Positions 44,649 to 57,818 are shown, numbered from the stretch's first letter. The stretch: 64,000 nucleotides of DNA from Linnemannia elongata (GCA_036320915.1 JAXBDG010000001.1:1550001-1614000), one strand, 5' to 3'. Program-made: numbers and translations. The notes: generated by a model not told the origin, from the letters alone.

Positions 44649-47600
44649 GCTGTTTTTCCTTCGAGTAGATAGTAAGACGTTTCGAGTTCGTTGCAGCTCC
44701 TTTTTTTTTCACTGCTCGCTCCTGTTTTTCATTTTCCATTGTTTTATGGGATTCCCATGGTGATACAAATTATCGAAATAAGTGAAGGTTTAGACCACCC
44801 CTTGGCAGGGTAATAGCGAGGTACGGGTGAGGAGGAGAAGGTAAAGCGAGAAGAACTCACTGGTGGTTTGAGCTCCAAAGGAAATGCGCCGCTGTTGAGT
44901 TTCTCCGTCGTAAAAGAGAAGGACGTGAGAGAGACAGAAGCATCATGCAAAAAAAAGGAGCCCTTTCGAGATAGGGGTAATTTTTTTTTCTTGCACAGGA
45001 GAAAAGAATGACTTACCGATCGGCTGTTTTACTTATGGGTCAAAATGCGAGTGAGCTGGTCGGATAGTAGGGAGGAGGGTTCGAAGACAGGTAGGAAGAC
45101 AGTGGGGTACTGAAGATGCGATGTATATGACAAGGTTGGTGCCTGAAAGGAAAAACCGCCGTGTGGAACAGTGGAGGAGAATGGAGGGACAAGATGGAAA
45201 GTTGCGGACTGGAGAATAGAGCGGTGAAGGAGGACTAGAAATGAAAAACGTGCTTTCGGCAGCGATCGAGATATCGAGTTGATTTATATGTGAGCGGGTG
45301 GAGCGGAGGGGAGTGAGAGGGGTGGAATAGAAGGCAGGCGGGTGTGAAATATGGATTTGAAGAAAACAATTATAAGTTTGCGGATGAAAGAGTGAGAGTG
45401 AGTGAGAGTGGGTGTTGAGGAGTGAGAGTAAGAATAAAGGATTTTGAATGAAGGTGCAAATGTGAAAAGAAGAGAGAAAAGAGGGAGAAGGTATGCGGAG
45501 GAAGCAGGGGAAGAGAAGTAAAGGATGAAGAGTGAAGTGGAGGAGAAAGAGGTATAAGTGAGGGGGGAGAAGCGAGAGAAAGAAGTGAAGAAGAGACGAG
45601 AGAGAAAGAAAGAAGAGAGGACTTGAAAAGAAAAAGGAATTTTAAAACGTGGTAAAAAAAACGCAAAGAAATATACATATATATATATATCGATCGGGAT
45701 TGAATTGGACAGATTGACTGACTGAATTTGTTGAATGACAGACTGGCTGTTCTTCTTGGCCGACTGCGTGAGTGTTGTCTGGGTGCTGTACATATATGAA
45801 AAAAAAAAAATATGCGAAAAGGAGAAATGAGAGCAATTTCTTCTATCTTTCCTTCTGTCTTTGTGTCTCTTTGTCCTCGTTGTTTACCCTTTCTCTCAAT
45901 TATTTCCTTGATGTTTGTTGTTCGTTGGTAGCCTCTCTTTGGCGTGTTCATATTGTTGTTGCTAACTGTCGCTGTAGCCACCAGCGCCCCCACTGCACCT
46001 TGTTCTATACCCCCCTGAGCGAGAAAATGCCCCTCCTTTGCCTTGTCTGCTCATCGTTGCCTTGTTTGTCTCGCTAACTATCCTTTTCTCTGTTTCTCTG
46101 TTTCTGACCACCCACACTACCTTGAAATGAACAAAACATAAAGTGTTCAAGGGCCATCAAGGTACGATGGAGGACGCCGACAATCGATCAAAGGAACAAA
46201 GGCAATCAACTCAAGACATCATATATGCCTGAAAGGCTTGTTGTTTGTCCAGCGATCCTTTTTCTTGTTTCTCCTTTCCCTTTTCTGCCCAACAATCCCT
46301 TTTCTTGTTTCTCCCTTGCCTTTTCTGTCCGACCCCTCCCCATTGTACTCCTCATTCATCCCCTTTTTCTACTACAACCTCCCCCCTTTTCCCCTCCTGC
46401 ACTCTTCCGACTTTCAAGAAGGTAAACCAGCGGAGAAAAACACAAAAAGTTCCATCATGCATCGCATCGCCTGAGCAAAAAGTCAACAGGAGCAAGAGCA
46501 GCAGGCGAGAAAGTCAGAAAAAAAAGCAACAAGCAGGAAGTCAAAAATGAACTAAAAAAACAAACGAAAAATTAACTAGTAGTAAGATCTACGCGAAAGG
46601 TTGGCCAGTCAAATGGATGGATACACACAGCACAGGACTCGTAATCTGTAACTCACAACTCCACCTTTACGCCACACCCGAAGACAATGCGAGTAGAAAA
46701 GAAAAACGAGGAAGAAAAAAAGTGACAGGAAGTGGCTATGAACTCCACAAAAAGGAACAAAGTATCCAACTTTTCCACGCCTAAAAGAGGGTAGAAGAGA
46801 AGAACCTTCGATAATCACCAAAAAAAACAGGTTGGGTCTAGTAAAGTTGAATTAAGAGTTGGCCGTTAAAGAGTTGAGTTGAGACCTCAAGGTGGGTTGG
46901 GTGGGGATGGACACGGCGCCGCCTTATTTACTACTCTTTGTTCTGTGTCATATTGGCCACTCTTTACCCCATTGCTCCTTTTTTCTCCCTTGGCCTTCCC
47001 CCAAACCAACGCAACCCAACGCCCATTTTTTTTTTATTTTTTTTGGTTACCGTGGTTGTGGTGCCCTCCATTTTTGGGAGTTTGTCTAAGCAATCAAACA
47101 AAAAAAAAAAAAAAAAACTTGTCAGCAAAAGTGTAAGGCTGTAATACGAGACACAGTTTGGGTAATGGCTAGACCTTTTTCCACACTTTATGTTACCGTG
47201 CGCATTGTGTGGGTAAAGTAAACCATCCATGCAAAAAAGAAAAACAAGGAAAATAAAAATTGGGCAATATGCAAGGAAGCGTGGGTCGAAAAGGTACCTG
47301 CGTGAGACTACAATAACCCGCCGTTCAGGGACAAGGTACAAAGGACAAGGGATACGAGACATGGGGTCGTTGAATGGGCGGGATGCATCTGAATTATACC
47401 TTATATTGACCAAAAAAAAAAAGTCCCCGGCTTGATTCCTTGCCTTATTCAATTCACATCGCACATGGCGATTACGGTGTTGTTGGCGGTGGCAATAGCG
47501 GTGGTGGTTAGACCCGCGTCAATGGATGTATATATATTATATATATACTTTGTATTTTTGGCGTGAAAGAAGAAAAACGAGATGGAAGATGAACGAATCT

Positions 47601-50152
47601 AAGAGCAAGGGGATGGAAGTTCTTTGCTGCATGAATACGGTATCGACTCTTGCTCTTCCCCTTCTCCTCCTTCATATCCTATTCTTTCTTCTCTCCCTTG
47701 TCCATGCTCCCTTGTTCCTTTCCCCTCGGCCTGTGCCATGCATATTGTTTATTTGTCAACTCGGGAACAGCAATATATTAAATGTTTCGCATCTCCATCT
47801 CCTTCTGCTTCTCTTTTCCTATCCGTCTTGTATTCTTTTTTCACGCGCTCACTTGCATTTTGACAATTGAAGGCAAAAAACAACAACAGTATAGAGAAAC
47901 AAAGAACGGGAAGAGTAACGGATACAGTTTTGTGGTTTTGTGCGTGTTTTTCTTTTATGTTATCTGGGAGCTGGATGAGCCCTCAAAACAAGAACACCAA
48001 TAAAAACATCATCGACGCAGAACAAGAAAGACGCAAGTGGAGGAGAGGGAAGCCAAGCTTTCGGCACCCATTCCATCCTGAAGCATGCATTCGTCTATCC
48101 ACCTCAATTGATTGGAGGATTGGACACGCAAACAAGGTTTTCTTTACCTCTTCGTCTCTTCCTTCAACCTTCATCCTCTCTTATCCGCTTTAGTTCACAC
48201 ACATATAAACAACATCCGGAGAAATAGGACATCCTTGATGCTCCCCTGTTTTTTCGTGTACAAGGTTCCTGTTCTATTTTTCTTCCCCTTTCCCTACTCC
48301 CTATCTCATTCCCACACATACACACTCTCTCTCCCCCCTTCAATCTCCTTGTCATTGACGCATGATTGCTAAAAAAACTGTCGCTGCTCTTACCTGCTGA
48401 AGATGAGTGATTGCTCTTCAAACCACCAAAGTCACAAACCAAAGACGGACTTTAGTTTCATACTTTACTGCTCAAAATGCAACACCTAATGACTGGAGTG
48501 AGTGGGATTGGTTGTTGCGGGGTTACGAAAGAAAATTGAGAGTTTTTTTTTGTTTGGTTTCCATTGCCGATCGCCGGCATACAAAAAATCTTGAACTTTA
48601 GTCTACCCGAGGAGAAGGAACCTCTCGCCGAACTGGAGGAGGCATAGCAAATCTTACCCCAGATACTCAGCTAAAATAATGATGACTCCTCAAGAAAGAG
48701 CTTTCTTTGTCGCTCATTCACATTTTTCACTCAGCTAAGCGAAGAGTTATATATTTTGTCAATCGCACTATAGCTAAGAGGTGACAGACTGGGAGGTCTC
48801 TCAAGGGGTGCAAGAATCTCCATTTATATATCATTTCATTCATCATCGTCAAAAGTAAAAAGTGTTCTTCTTTTGAGTTGTGGTCGCCACGTTTTTATTT
48901 TGTTTTTTTATATCTGGCTTTTGAGGTTTTCTTTGTCCGCTTCTTCAGGTGATTATAGAAAAAAATATGGGGTTGAGTCGTTAGAGGTTTTCTGTTAACA
49001 GCAGAGAAAATAAAAGGAGATGAGGATGGAGAAGAAACAGGTAGGTCATCAGCCGTTCAATACAGTCAATTAATGTGGATAAGTGGTTCTCTCCCCCTTT
49101 TCACCCAGGGGGGAAGTAAAAACTGCCCATAAATAGGCAGAGATGACCTCAACGATGATCAATAGATGTTGAAAACGTGAACGATGCGCACTGTGTGGCA
49201 AGAAAATGCTGCGGGAAGAAATGAATGACAAAGAAATTGGTGCCTGAGCAAACAATAAAAGGCTTTTGGAGGCTGTGGGTTTTGGTTTTGGTTGATTGCT
49301 GGACTTGCCTCAGTTTCACCCTTCCAATTGCAATTGAAACAAGATGCCTTGCGTCCCTCTGACTATGTTCTAGATCTTGATCTTGTCACTCATGTTTGTT
49401 ATTCTGTTATTCTGTTAGCGTGCTTACTGTGTGGAGAAAAGGGGATGATAGGTGCAAAGGGCAAAAATGGCTCCTATTCACGATCTAGTAAACACGCACA
49501 GAGAGACAAACAGGGGGCGCGCCATGCATAGCCCTTTTACATGTTTACGTAGTCTTGTTTGTTTATACCTTTTTTTTTTAGCCATGCACCCCGTCCTATC
49601 CTGTGTCCTACTTGTCCTGTCGTGTTCCTCCCCCCCTTGACCCCTGTGCATGATTATGCGCATTATTGCTACGGACAATATATGACCGTTGTTGTTCTTT
49701 GTAGGGCTCCCATTCATTTCGTATCCACGCCTTCATCCCATGTTCATTTTTTTTTCTCACAGCCTCATCCCTGATCTGTGATCCCCAAAAGTACCTCCCA
49801 TCTCGAAACTGAAAGTACTCATCACCGAAGCCATTTTCTCTGAGGGATCGTCCGTACCTACAAAAACGAGGGTACCTTTCCGTTCCAACAGCTCATAATG
49901 CTGGAGACAGGAGGTGTATGGCGTGGGAGGTTTTTGGCACTTTTTTCTTATCTTGTTTATTTTAGAACCAAAGGAGACGAAAGTAGAGTCATTTTGAACT
50001 AGACAGCTTTCGTATCATCTCGACCCTCTAACTCTTCTCATTTCTCCCTTTCAATCTCCTTTCCCCTCTCTCTCACTCTCTTCCCTATCTATCACCTCAT
50101 CCTTCTCCTCTATCTGCGTCGTTTGTTCTAGCGCGGAATTGCCCTTGAGCGC

Positions 50153-50153
<1 letters not shown>

Positions 50154-50191
<38 letters not shown>
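50154..50191. repeat. A38 homopolymer
   Basis: Pure run of 38 A, only about 250 bp from a T36 run, so the two could form a long A/T hairpin. Confidence 0.9.
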
Positions 50192-50195
<4 letters not shown>

Positions 50196-50440
50196 GGAGA
50201 GAGTAGCAAACTAAAACAGGGACAAACAACAAAAAAAAAGTTCGAGTCTAAAAGTATTCTGTGCTATGGAAATCTTTGATCCAACGGAATCAAAATAAAA
50301 CAAAAATCTCGCCATGTGGCGAGCGTGTTTGTTTGTACCTGAAAGAACTACCTCATCTCTCCTCATTCGATCATAGCCGGTGGATCGGTCTTTTGCGTGA
50401 TTATGTTCCGACGATGAAAACGTAATTGAGTCTAGCTTGC

Positions 50441-50444
<4 letters not shown>

Positions 50445-50480
<36 letters not shown>
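50445..50480. repeat. T36 homopolymer
   Basis: Pure run of 36 T in inverted relation to the A38 run at 50154. Confidence 0.9.
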
Positions 50481-50481
<1 letters not shown>

Positions 50482-51006
50482 TTTGAGGGATAGTGGTGTC
50501 TGGAAGAGTGAGAAAGGTGAGAAGAAATAATGAGAAATTGAAAATTGAGAGCGTTATATGTTGAGTAAAGAATAGAAAACGAGTTGCAGGCTGACAAAAC
50601 AAAAAACACTTTCTTTTCAATGGAGTAGGGAGGATGTGATAATCATGACGGCATTGTTCCTCAACAAAGCAAAAAGAACACGCTTTGTTGTTGTTTAGTT
50701 CCTTGTCCATTGAGGAATGACCAGAGTAGTCGTTTGTAGAAGGCAAAGACAAAGGTCATCAATTGGAGCCCTTATTTTCATTCTTTTTCCTCAATTATTT
50801 TTTGTTTCCTTCTTTCCCTTCTCATCTTCACGATCTCGCCCCCCCTATATACTCTCCATAAGGCGCTTGAACAATCACTACCAAAAATATGATCAAGAAA
50901 TTGCCGATCAAGAATGAGCTTTTTGTTGCTACGAGCTGAAGGTGTTTCATGACGATGCTGCTTTTGTATTCGTCTCCGACTCAAATCAGCTACTGCTATA
51001 TGGACG

Positions 51007-51906
51007 CTATTTCCGTTGGAGCGGTTTCGAGTTGGTGGAAGAAAAACCAGGGACGTAGGCATTGACGCCAGAATGGGCTGAAGGTGCAGACGACGGTGCA
51101 GATCCAGGCGTCGCTTGCGGTTGTGCTGGGCTTTCCTGCCAAAGACCGTCTCTCTTCCAGCCACTTACAAGAACCTTGATCTAGTTACACGTGTAATAGT
51201 TGACAAAAAAGAGGCATGTGGAGTTAGCATAACCTTTTCTTTTCACGCCATCGTGTATAGTATCCTGTTTCCACCCACTGCCCCTTGCCACTGCCTTCTC
51301 CATCCCTAGTCCCTTATTTATTGCTCATGCTCTATTCTCCCCAAGATATCCTGTCAACTTCAAGACACTGGAACTTACGACGAGAGGTAAAGGGATAGGT
51401 TTAGAAAGTCTCTTTCTATCATAGACAAGACTGTCATAGATGGCATCGTGGTTGCCCGGATGGATAGCGTTCAGCGCCGGGTTCTGGCTATTGGCGCTCT
51501 GCACAACATGCCACCGTCCCTTTGTCCATTCTTCTCTCGTCCGGTTCCAATGCTCCAATCCTGTCGTCGCTTCTGAGGGTGACTCCTGTCCTTGTTCTTG
51601 TCCTTGCTGTTGTTGTTGTGATGGTGAAGAGGAGGAGCCAGGTAACTCCAGTTGTTGCTGGTCGCCGCTACCGTTTATTGATAGCGATTGTGCTGTGCTG
51701 GATGCGAGATGTTCGTCGGTTGCAGAACTGGTTGCTGTGAGTTGGTTGTAGTATTGGTGGTATTCGGGAGTGTCCATGCCAGCCATGGTGTCGAAGAAGG
51801 GGTCACCTGTTGCCCATGATGGCTTCTTTATTGCTGCTGCTTTTGCTGGCGAAGGCGGTGTGGGGACCATGTCCAAGGGTGATGTTGACTGATCTTTGGG
51901 ATCCAT
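51007..51906 (-). CDS. DUF4050-like protein
   Basis: Two exons (minus strand), 51379-51906 and 51007-51180, joined in phase 0; about 233 residues. The conserved block reads WNRTREEWTKGRWHVVQSAN, then NPALNAIHPGNHDAIYDSLV, YDRKRLSKPIPLPLV, and across the intron IKVLVSGWKRDGLW. This W-x-R-x-R-x-x-W-x-x-G layout is that of the fungal DUF4050 family. Flanks are Ser/Gln-rich and disordered, with a short polyglutamine tract. Function is unknown; no membrane segment or signal peptide. The second exon is short and was found only by tracing the conserved block across the splice site. The gene is divergent from the Lines-like gene. Confidence 0.78.
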
Positions 51907-52492
51907 GTCTTTCGGCTCTATCTTCTTTCCGTGCTGTATCGAGTAGTGTTGGGGTGTGCTATGGCTAGTCTTTGTCTCCTGAAGGTGCTTGAGTTGTGCA
52001 AACGCTTGGGGGAAAGGGGCACGGGGTTCTTATATGCTGAGTAATATTGTCCTGTTCCGGTCACTTGGGACACGGGTTGCGTTTTGTGAGGGGTAGGGAA
52101 GTCGGCTTATTAGCGGAAGTGTTGGTCGTTATGTTTGCTAAATGGCCGATTGCTGGATCCCTTTTTGCAGAGTTGTGGTGATGCGAGATGCCGTTGTGCA
52201 GTTTGCTTGAAAGTGATTGCCCCGAACAAGTTGCTTGCTGTTGGTCGCCCTTTGCACTGATCCTCGAAGGTTTCTGTTGGTTCTGTGAAAAAAAAGGAGA
52301 ATAAAGTAGTACACGCGGTCAAGATTTTTTTTTTTTCAAGAACAAAGCCACACCTTCGTTTTCCCACACCCTCTGATTTATGCTTTTTTGCACACTTTCC
52401 CAATAATCCAATCACACACCTTCCTTTTCTCCGCACACTCTTTTATACCCTTGAAAGCTTTGTGCAAAGAAAGAAGACAAACTCATGCATGA
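51907..52492. promoter_or_regulatory. Divergent promoter region, DUF4050 / Lines-like
   Basis: 586 bp between divergent starts. No clear TATA box for either gene; several T/A tracts. Role inferred from position. Confidence 0.4.
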
Positions 52493-54776
52493 ATGAAAGT
52501 CGCGAACACAATTGCAAAGCAACTACTGCACCCTTCGCCACCAGCACTTGGCCGACTTTTGGAGGTACGCTTATTCAACTGTTCTATCGGTCGAGTATTA
52601 CCATACCTCCAAGAATATCTCCCGTCCTCTTTTTCACCATCTCATACCTGTTGTAAACACTCACTGGTCCTCAATATCCACCTAGGTGATACACTCCAGT
52701 GAGGATGTCATTGCACAGCTGGCTGTCATCTCGGATGACCAATTACTTAATGATACCCAACTGCACCTCTCACTCCTCCACCAACCGGATACTCTGGTAA
52801 AGTTACGGCTCTGTTAGAACTAACGCCCCTGCTTCTACCTTAATCTTTAACTTACGTCCTTACTTTCTTTACCATCTACAAAAATGATAGATACGCATGT
52901 TAGAACTAAAGGACCTGTACGTCCAATTCGCAGCCTACAGACTCGCCAAAGCGATCCTCCTCAACCGCAATACCTATACTTTCGCCATGACCTCAACACC
53001 AGAATCACTATCGCAGAGTCTTAAAGTCAGCCGGCAGCAAGTCGTCCGGACTCTTGTTCAGAAACTTATCAGTGTTGGCGATGGGGGGAATTCAGGGACC
53101 GGGAGGGCAATCTTAGAACTCTTTCATGGACTCTTGAAGGATCACCGATATTTGATCCGCAACGCCGAGCATCATGGCTCTGATTGCGATGACGGCAATG
53201 ACGACAATCCATCATCATCATCCTCAGTAGACGCAGGGATGGCTGCGATATCTCAACACGTCGCAGTGACCATTGTGCAGGAACTGGCGATTTCTGAGTT
53301 TTGGGAAACGACCGTCTTGGATCGAATCCTGTGTTTTCGGGAGATGCAGTATCCAGCACTGGTTCTCTTTATCGACCTCGAAAAGGCGCGAGTTCCTGTG
53401 GATGCTGTTATTGGAGTGAGCGATGAGTTTGAGAGTTCTGTGATAGCGTGTCATTACAACCTCGTTCATTATTTGGACAAGGTACCTTTTTTTTTCCCAA
53501 TGATTGTGCAATTGACCTGAACGCTGACTAATTGTCATTCAGTTGACTAACATCCCTTTCTGCCACTTTTCTGATGTACGCATAGTGGATGAGCAGTAAC
53601 AGTATAGGATCCCTGCCACTCAAGAAACACCTGGAGCTGATTTGCATATCTATGAGACCTTCCTCACTCCCATCTCGCAACTCACCAGGACAACAACACC
53701 GACGTGAAGGGTCTGCGGATCGGGAAACAGATATGAAGCGGCCATTGGATATCCTCATGGCCTTGTCGCCCATTGTGCAGGATGTACTCCAGGCGTTTCG
53801 GGACCTGGATCCGGAGCTGGAAGAGTTTTCTTCAGGCAGGACGACCTTTATTCTCTCCGGCAACAACCTAGCCCACGACTATACTCCAGCCGCGGTTTCG
53901 AGTAATATGCGGATCAAGGCATTCACCTCCAACCCGGAGGCTGTACGTCAACTCGGTCGGGTCTGCCTCACAGCGACGCTATTGATTCTCGACACTTTGT
54001 CCTCACCCTCTACCTCAACCGACAACAGCAATGTTATCGGCGACTACTACGGACAAATAATGGAACTGACCAACAAGTACTTGACACCATTCTTGGAAGA
54101 ATGGGTCGGGGAGAGGACACTCCCGCTGCTACTCACAGTCTACGGCGAGGACGACGCAGGTGTTTCCTGGCTCCTGACAACCATGTCTCGGATCTACCGC
54201 CGGATCCTCGATCTTTCACGCACTTCATCACAACAGCAGCGACAGCACGTACTAGACGCGATCCACATCCTCCTAGAACACCACCTCCACCCACTAGAAG
54301 CACTATTCAGCTTTCTGGAAACCATTGGATTCGACTACCAAACCCTCCTCGACTTGCTGTTGACACTGGACGACCCGCATGAGTCTGGTGGTATGCTCGC
54401 GGCCGTGATGGCGATCCTCCGATCCTTTACGGAAGATTATTCAGATCAGGAGCGGGTGCTTCGTCGGTGGCGGCAGGAGATTCTGGACGACCAGCAGGTA
54501 CAGTTATGCCAACTGGAACAACATGCCTGGGACAGCAAAAGTGACACGGAGGGTACTGACGACGACAAAATCCAACTGCAACAGTCACAGTCACAGCCAG
54601 AGACTCGACTTGCGTTACTCGACAACGTGCACCACTGTCTGGACCAATTGTCGCATCAGATCCAACGCCTGTACAAGAACAATCTTTTCCCGTATAACCC
54701 TAGACCCCTGCTCCATGTTCTGGAGCTTACCAAAGATATCATCTCCACAGTTTTGACCGACTCTTCAGTGGAATAG
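52493..54776 (+). CDS. Lines (LINS1)-like helical-repeat protein
   Basis: Four exons, all phase 0: 52493-52564, 52686-52796, 52891-53481, 53586-54776; about 654 residues. Intron 3 (104 nt) has a GACTAAC branch site; an earlier AG at 53540 would lead to a stop and is rejected. The protein is helical and leucine-rich throughout, like armadillo/HEAT arrays. The C-terminal part resembles the Lines family: ERTLPLLLTVYGEDDAGVSW, LLEHHLHPLEALFSFLETIG, FDYQTLLDLLLTLDDPHESG, LAAVMAILRSF. Animal Lines/LINS1 acts in Wnt-linked patterning and cognition; in fungi the role is unknown. The match is by eye, so an unrelated helical-repeat protein is possible. Confidence 0.6.
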
Positions 54777-54975
54777 CATAAAAATTCGTTTTTGTTTTTG
54801 TTCCATGTTTTCAACAAATTGGCGATATTTCGCTCATGTTCGATTCATACAAGTAAACTACTGTTACTTCTTGAGGTTTTTTTTTAAATTTTTTTTTTCA
54901 AGAAATAATAGTTCTTGAAGTCAAATGACTAATGAAGAACGAACAAATGAATACGAGAACAAGGGATTAGACGTA
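54777..54975. other. Convergent gap, Lines-like / GATA factor
   Basis: 199 bp, T-rich, shared by the two 3' ends. Confidence 0.6.
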
Positions 54976-57818
54976 TTATGCGAGGAGGTATGAGAGGTTA
55001 AGTTTGCGTCCAGCGACAGGTCCTTCTTTGTCGTGGTTCTCATGAGCGCTGAAGGGCAAAGTATCTGGGGATTGCGGGGGTGGAGCGGGTCCTGCAGCAG
55101 TCAGGAGCGGGTCAATCTGGCATCCAGCCTCCTGGACAGTGTCTAGTTCACCGTTCGAGGGTTGAACCGACGGCAGAGGCAGTGGCGGACTGTCACCACC
55201 AGACATGATCACATCTTCTGTTTGACCTTGAGGACCTGACTGTTCGTTGTTGTGTGGCAAATGGGGAGAGCCCCCGTTTTGTTCAGCAGATCCAGGTGCC
55301 TCGTTGTCATTCAGCATCGGCCCTGACCCTGCATCTTCACCGTCCTCGCGTGTTGTTGACCGTCCACGACCGCGCTTTTTGCGAGCAATGTCCGTCAATG
55401 TAATAAGATCGATCGCCGGCCGTTTGGATATCTCGACCCCTCCCGCAGTCGTAGCCGTCGTCGCCTGGGAATCCGTCGCCGGTTTTTCCGATTCGGCCGC
55501 CTTGGTGCTAGACTCTTGCTTGTTCTTGGCTGCCAGAGCGGCCTTACTCCTCGATAGCTTGCCCCAAACTGCCAATGCGGACGAAATTAAATATGAGCAG
55601 CATATTAGTACACTGTAAGGGGGTGGTTGAGGACAATAATAGATGGCACCGCGTTATCTTGCTGATATTGTTTGTTCACAACTTACTCAATCCACAAGCA
55701 TTGCAGAGCGTTCGAGGGCCTGGGTAAAATCGAAAAAAAATGTTCCGGGGTTAAGGATTCAGGCCTAAGTAGCTCAACATGTCGCATCGCCATGCATCAA
55801 TATAGACTCATCTGGAGTAGTATGGCTTACCTAATGGCCCCTTTCGCCACTCTGGGGTCTTGACAATGTTGCACGATGTACATCGCAATTGATGTGGGTT
55901 TAATGCAAGCTACTCCATAGAGATAAATGAAGGCGACATTAGTAAGTATGATTTTTGATATGTAGAGCCACAAATGACTGATATCTCTCTGGACGAGACA
56001 TAAGAGTTAACCTGGAAAGGTACCCGCTCATTGTGCGCAAAGAATAGAACCAATTCCGGACGAGTTATATTTTACCTCTTCTTCTACATGGTCAATTGGC
56101 TCTTGGTCAACTCGGCAGCCCTAAAAAGACCCACAGGCAGAAGAATGAAAATAAGGATGTAGGGCAGTATTAGGTCTTGAACCTTCAGCGTCATGGTAAC
56201 TCCGTTTCAGTTCTAAGTGTCACGCCAGATCTGACGATCTGGAATGGTTACCATAAAGATTTTGCTCAGAATCTCAGCATTGTGAAGGAGACGGTCTGTC
56301 GAGCCAACCTTCCCCTTGATCAAGCAATCTCGGATCTCACTTGCATATTCAAATATCTGTACCCAGTCAAAACAGAGCATAAAAGGGGGTTAAAGTGATG
56401 CAAGAGTGCGTATGTGTGTGTACGAAAAAAAGAGAGAGAAGGAAGAATACAAAGATAGGCGGAGTAAGGAAGGAGAACATAAATGGGTGGCATTAGCGCT
56501 ATTGTCGTTGTTGCAAGGCAGGTTCTGTCTATATAAGAAAAGAAGCCAGTTTATGAAACAAACATACCATCCGGTAATTGATCCGATTAAATTCATAGCG
56601 AGGCCCTTCCCCCCGGGGAGGGTTGAAAGGATCTCGGTAGCTTGACGGTCCTGCGGCAGAGCTTGAAGGAGACTGCTGTGGGTAGGAGTTGTGGTGCTGG
56701 CTTCGAGCATTGTCGAGAGGCTCGTGACGTCTGTAATCGCTTGGTGTATTGACGGATCGGCGATGGGGTGGCTGTGGGATGTCAATCGCTGCGGAAGGAT
56801 AACGTGGCCTGTGTTCAGACGAGGATTCCCATGGGTCGGCCGGCGATCTTTGTTGGGATGGGAAAGGGTGGTAGCGGCTGCTGCCTGGGTCGTCATAGGG
56901 TGAGTGAGCATTCTTTGGGTGTGGAGGGTCTATCGCGTTGTGGGGCGATCTGAGCCGGTGCGGCATGGGTGGTGGCTGGGCGACGCGACTATCGCGTGGA
57001 AGGGGAGGAGGGTAGTGATCCATCCGCCCTCGGCCCTCCTGGTCGTCAGGCTTTGCCGAGGACCCAATCCGTGGAGACGATGGTCTTGGTCTGCTATGTG
57101 TCGAATCGAACTCACTCTCATACGGTCCTCGGGCCTCGCGAGGGTGTGGGAAATCACGAGAGTCTCGATAATCCCTTGGATCCCTTGAGTCGTGGCCGTT
57201 GCCGGGATAAGGAGGGTAAGGATGGTCATGATGAGTGCGATAGGGTGGATAATCTGGATAATGCTGTTGTTGATGATAGGATGGATAGCCATCAGAATCG
57301 TACGGGTGCGATGGTGGAAGGGGTTGTGGGTGTGAGTGTTGACTATATGGATTCTGGGACCACTCTTGCGACTGCGAGCCTGGGAGCCGCTGGTAGGTGT
57401 GCTCCGGAGGGTGGCCGCTTTCGTTGTCGCTCGAGGCCGCATACGATTGGGTTAGTAGCTTCCCATGGCCGCGGTAGGGGTTGAATATGACGCTGGTTCC
57501 CGGACTGTAGTTGTAGACAGTGGGCTCCGGGGCGTTGTAGTTGAGGTTGGGCAACTTTAGTGGCAGTCTTGGCCTCCTCTCGGACGCTGGTTGAAAGGAA
57601 CTGCTGATGCCACTTCCAATAACCTCGATTTCCTCTTCTTCGCCATCGAGTGTCGTAACGACCATTTTGTTTTGACTTGTTGAACTGTGCCGTTTGCTGC
57701 TCTGCATGTCGATGGACTCCTGTTGCTGTTGTTGCTGTTGTTGTTGTTGTTGTTGGTGATGTTGAGTATGTTGCTGTTGCTGCAAGGGCTCACTGCTGTC
57801 AGGTCTGAAGGAGGCCAT
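54976..57818 (-). CDS. GATA zinc-finger transcription factor, WC-2-like (possible frame break)
   Basis: Six exons (minus strand): 56568-57818, 56252-56356, 56076-56120, 55831-55909, 55687-55719, 54976-55568; about 701 residues. Exon 1 is disordered, with a polyglutamine tract and many Pro/Tyr/His. A conserved helical segment follows (IFEYASEIRDCLIKGKVGST, LLHNAEILSKIF), similar to the PAS-adjacent part of White-collar-2-type factors. The zinc finger has Cys 477/480 and 499/502, C-x2-C-x18-C-x2-C, with [20 protein letters not shown] split over three exons; such fingers bind GATA sites. The tail is disordered. Between exons 3 and 4 lies ELVLFFAHNERVPFQ, which looks coding but is one base out of frame with exon 3. 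The model skips it. Confidence 0.78.

Larger units (their letters stand above)
43835..51006. other. Gene-poor 7.2-kb stretch
   Basis: No exon chain could be built on either strand. It contains a CCACG tandem (about 44078-44098), A29 (44616-44644), a strongly purine-rich tract on the plus strand (45300-45650), a TA-rich tract (about 45676-45692), many T/C tracts, A38 (50154-50191) and T36 (50445-50480). The purine tract beside TA-rich DNA would suit a promoter and pyrimidine-rich leader of a minus-strand transcript, perhaps with a very long or spliced leader for the gene at 43079. This is inference. Confidence 0.5.

Noticed and set aside
45284..45993. Long minus-strand open frames of 169-207 codons
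   Set aside because: They run through a pure C/T-rich tract; the products are Ser/Leu/Phe low complexity in two frames at once, an artefact of composition.
46597..46680. tRNA-Thr(CGT)-like fragment with GGACTCGTAATC and an A-box-like TGGCCAGT
   Set aside because: No T-loop (TTCRA) follows, the anticodon stem pairs poorly and there is no acceptor stem. At most it is a decayed remnant.
53542..53600. Alternative exon start at 53542 in the Lines-like gene
   Set aside because: It leads to a stop within 19 codons. The acceptor at 53585 keeps the long frame open in phase 0.
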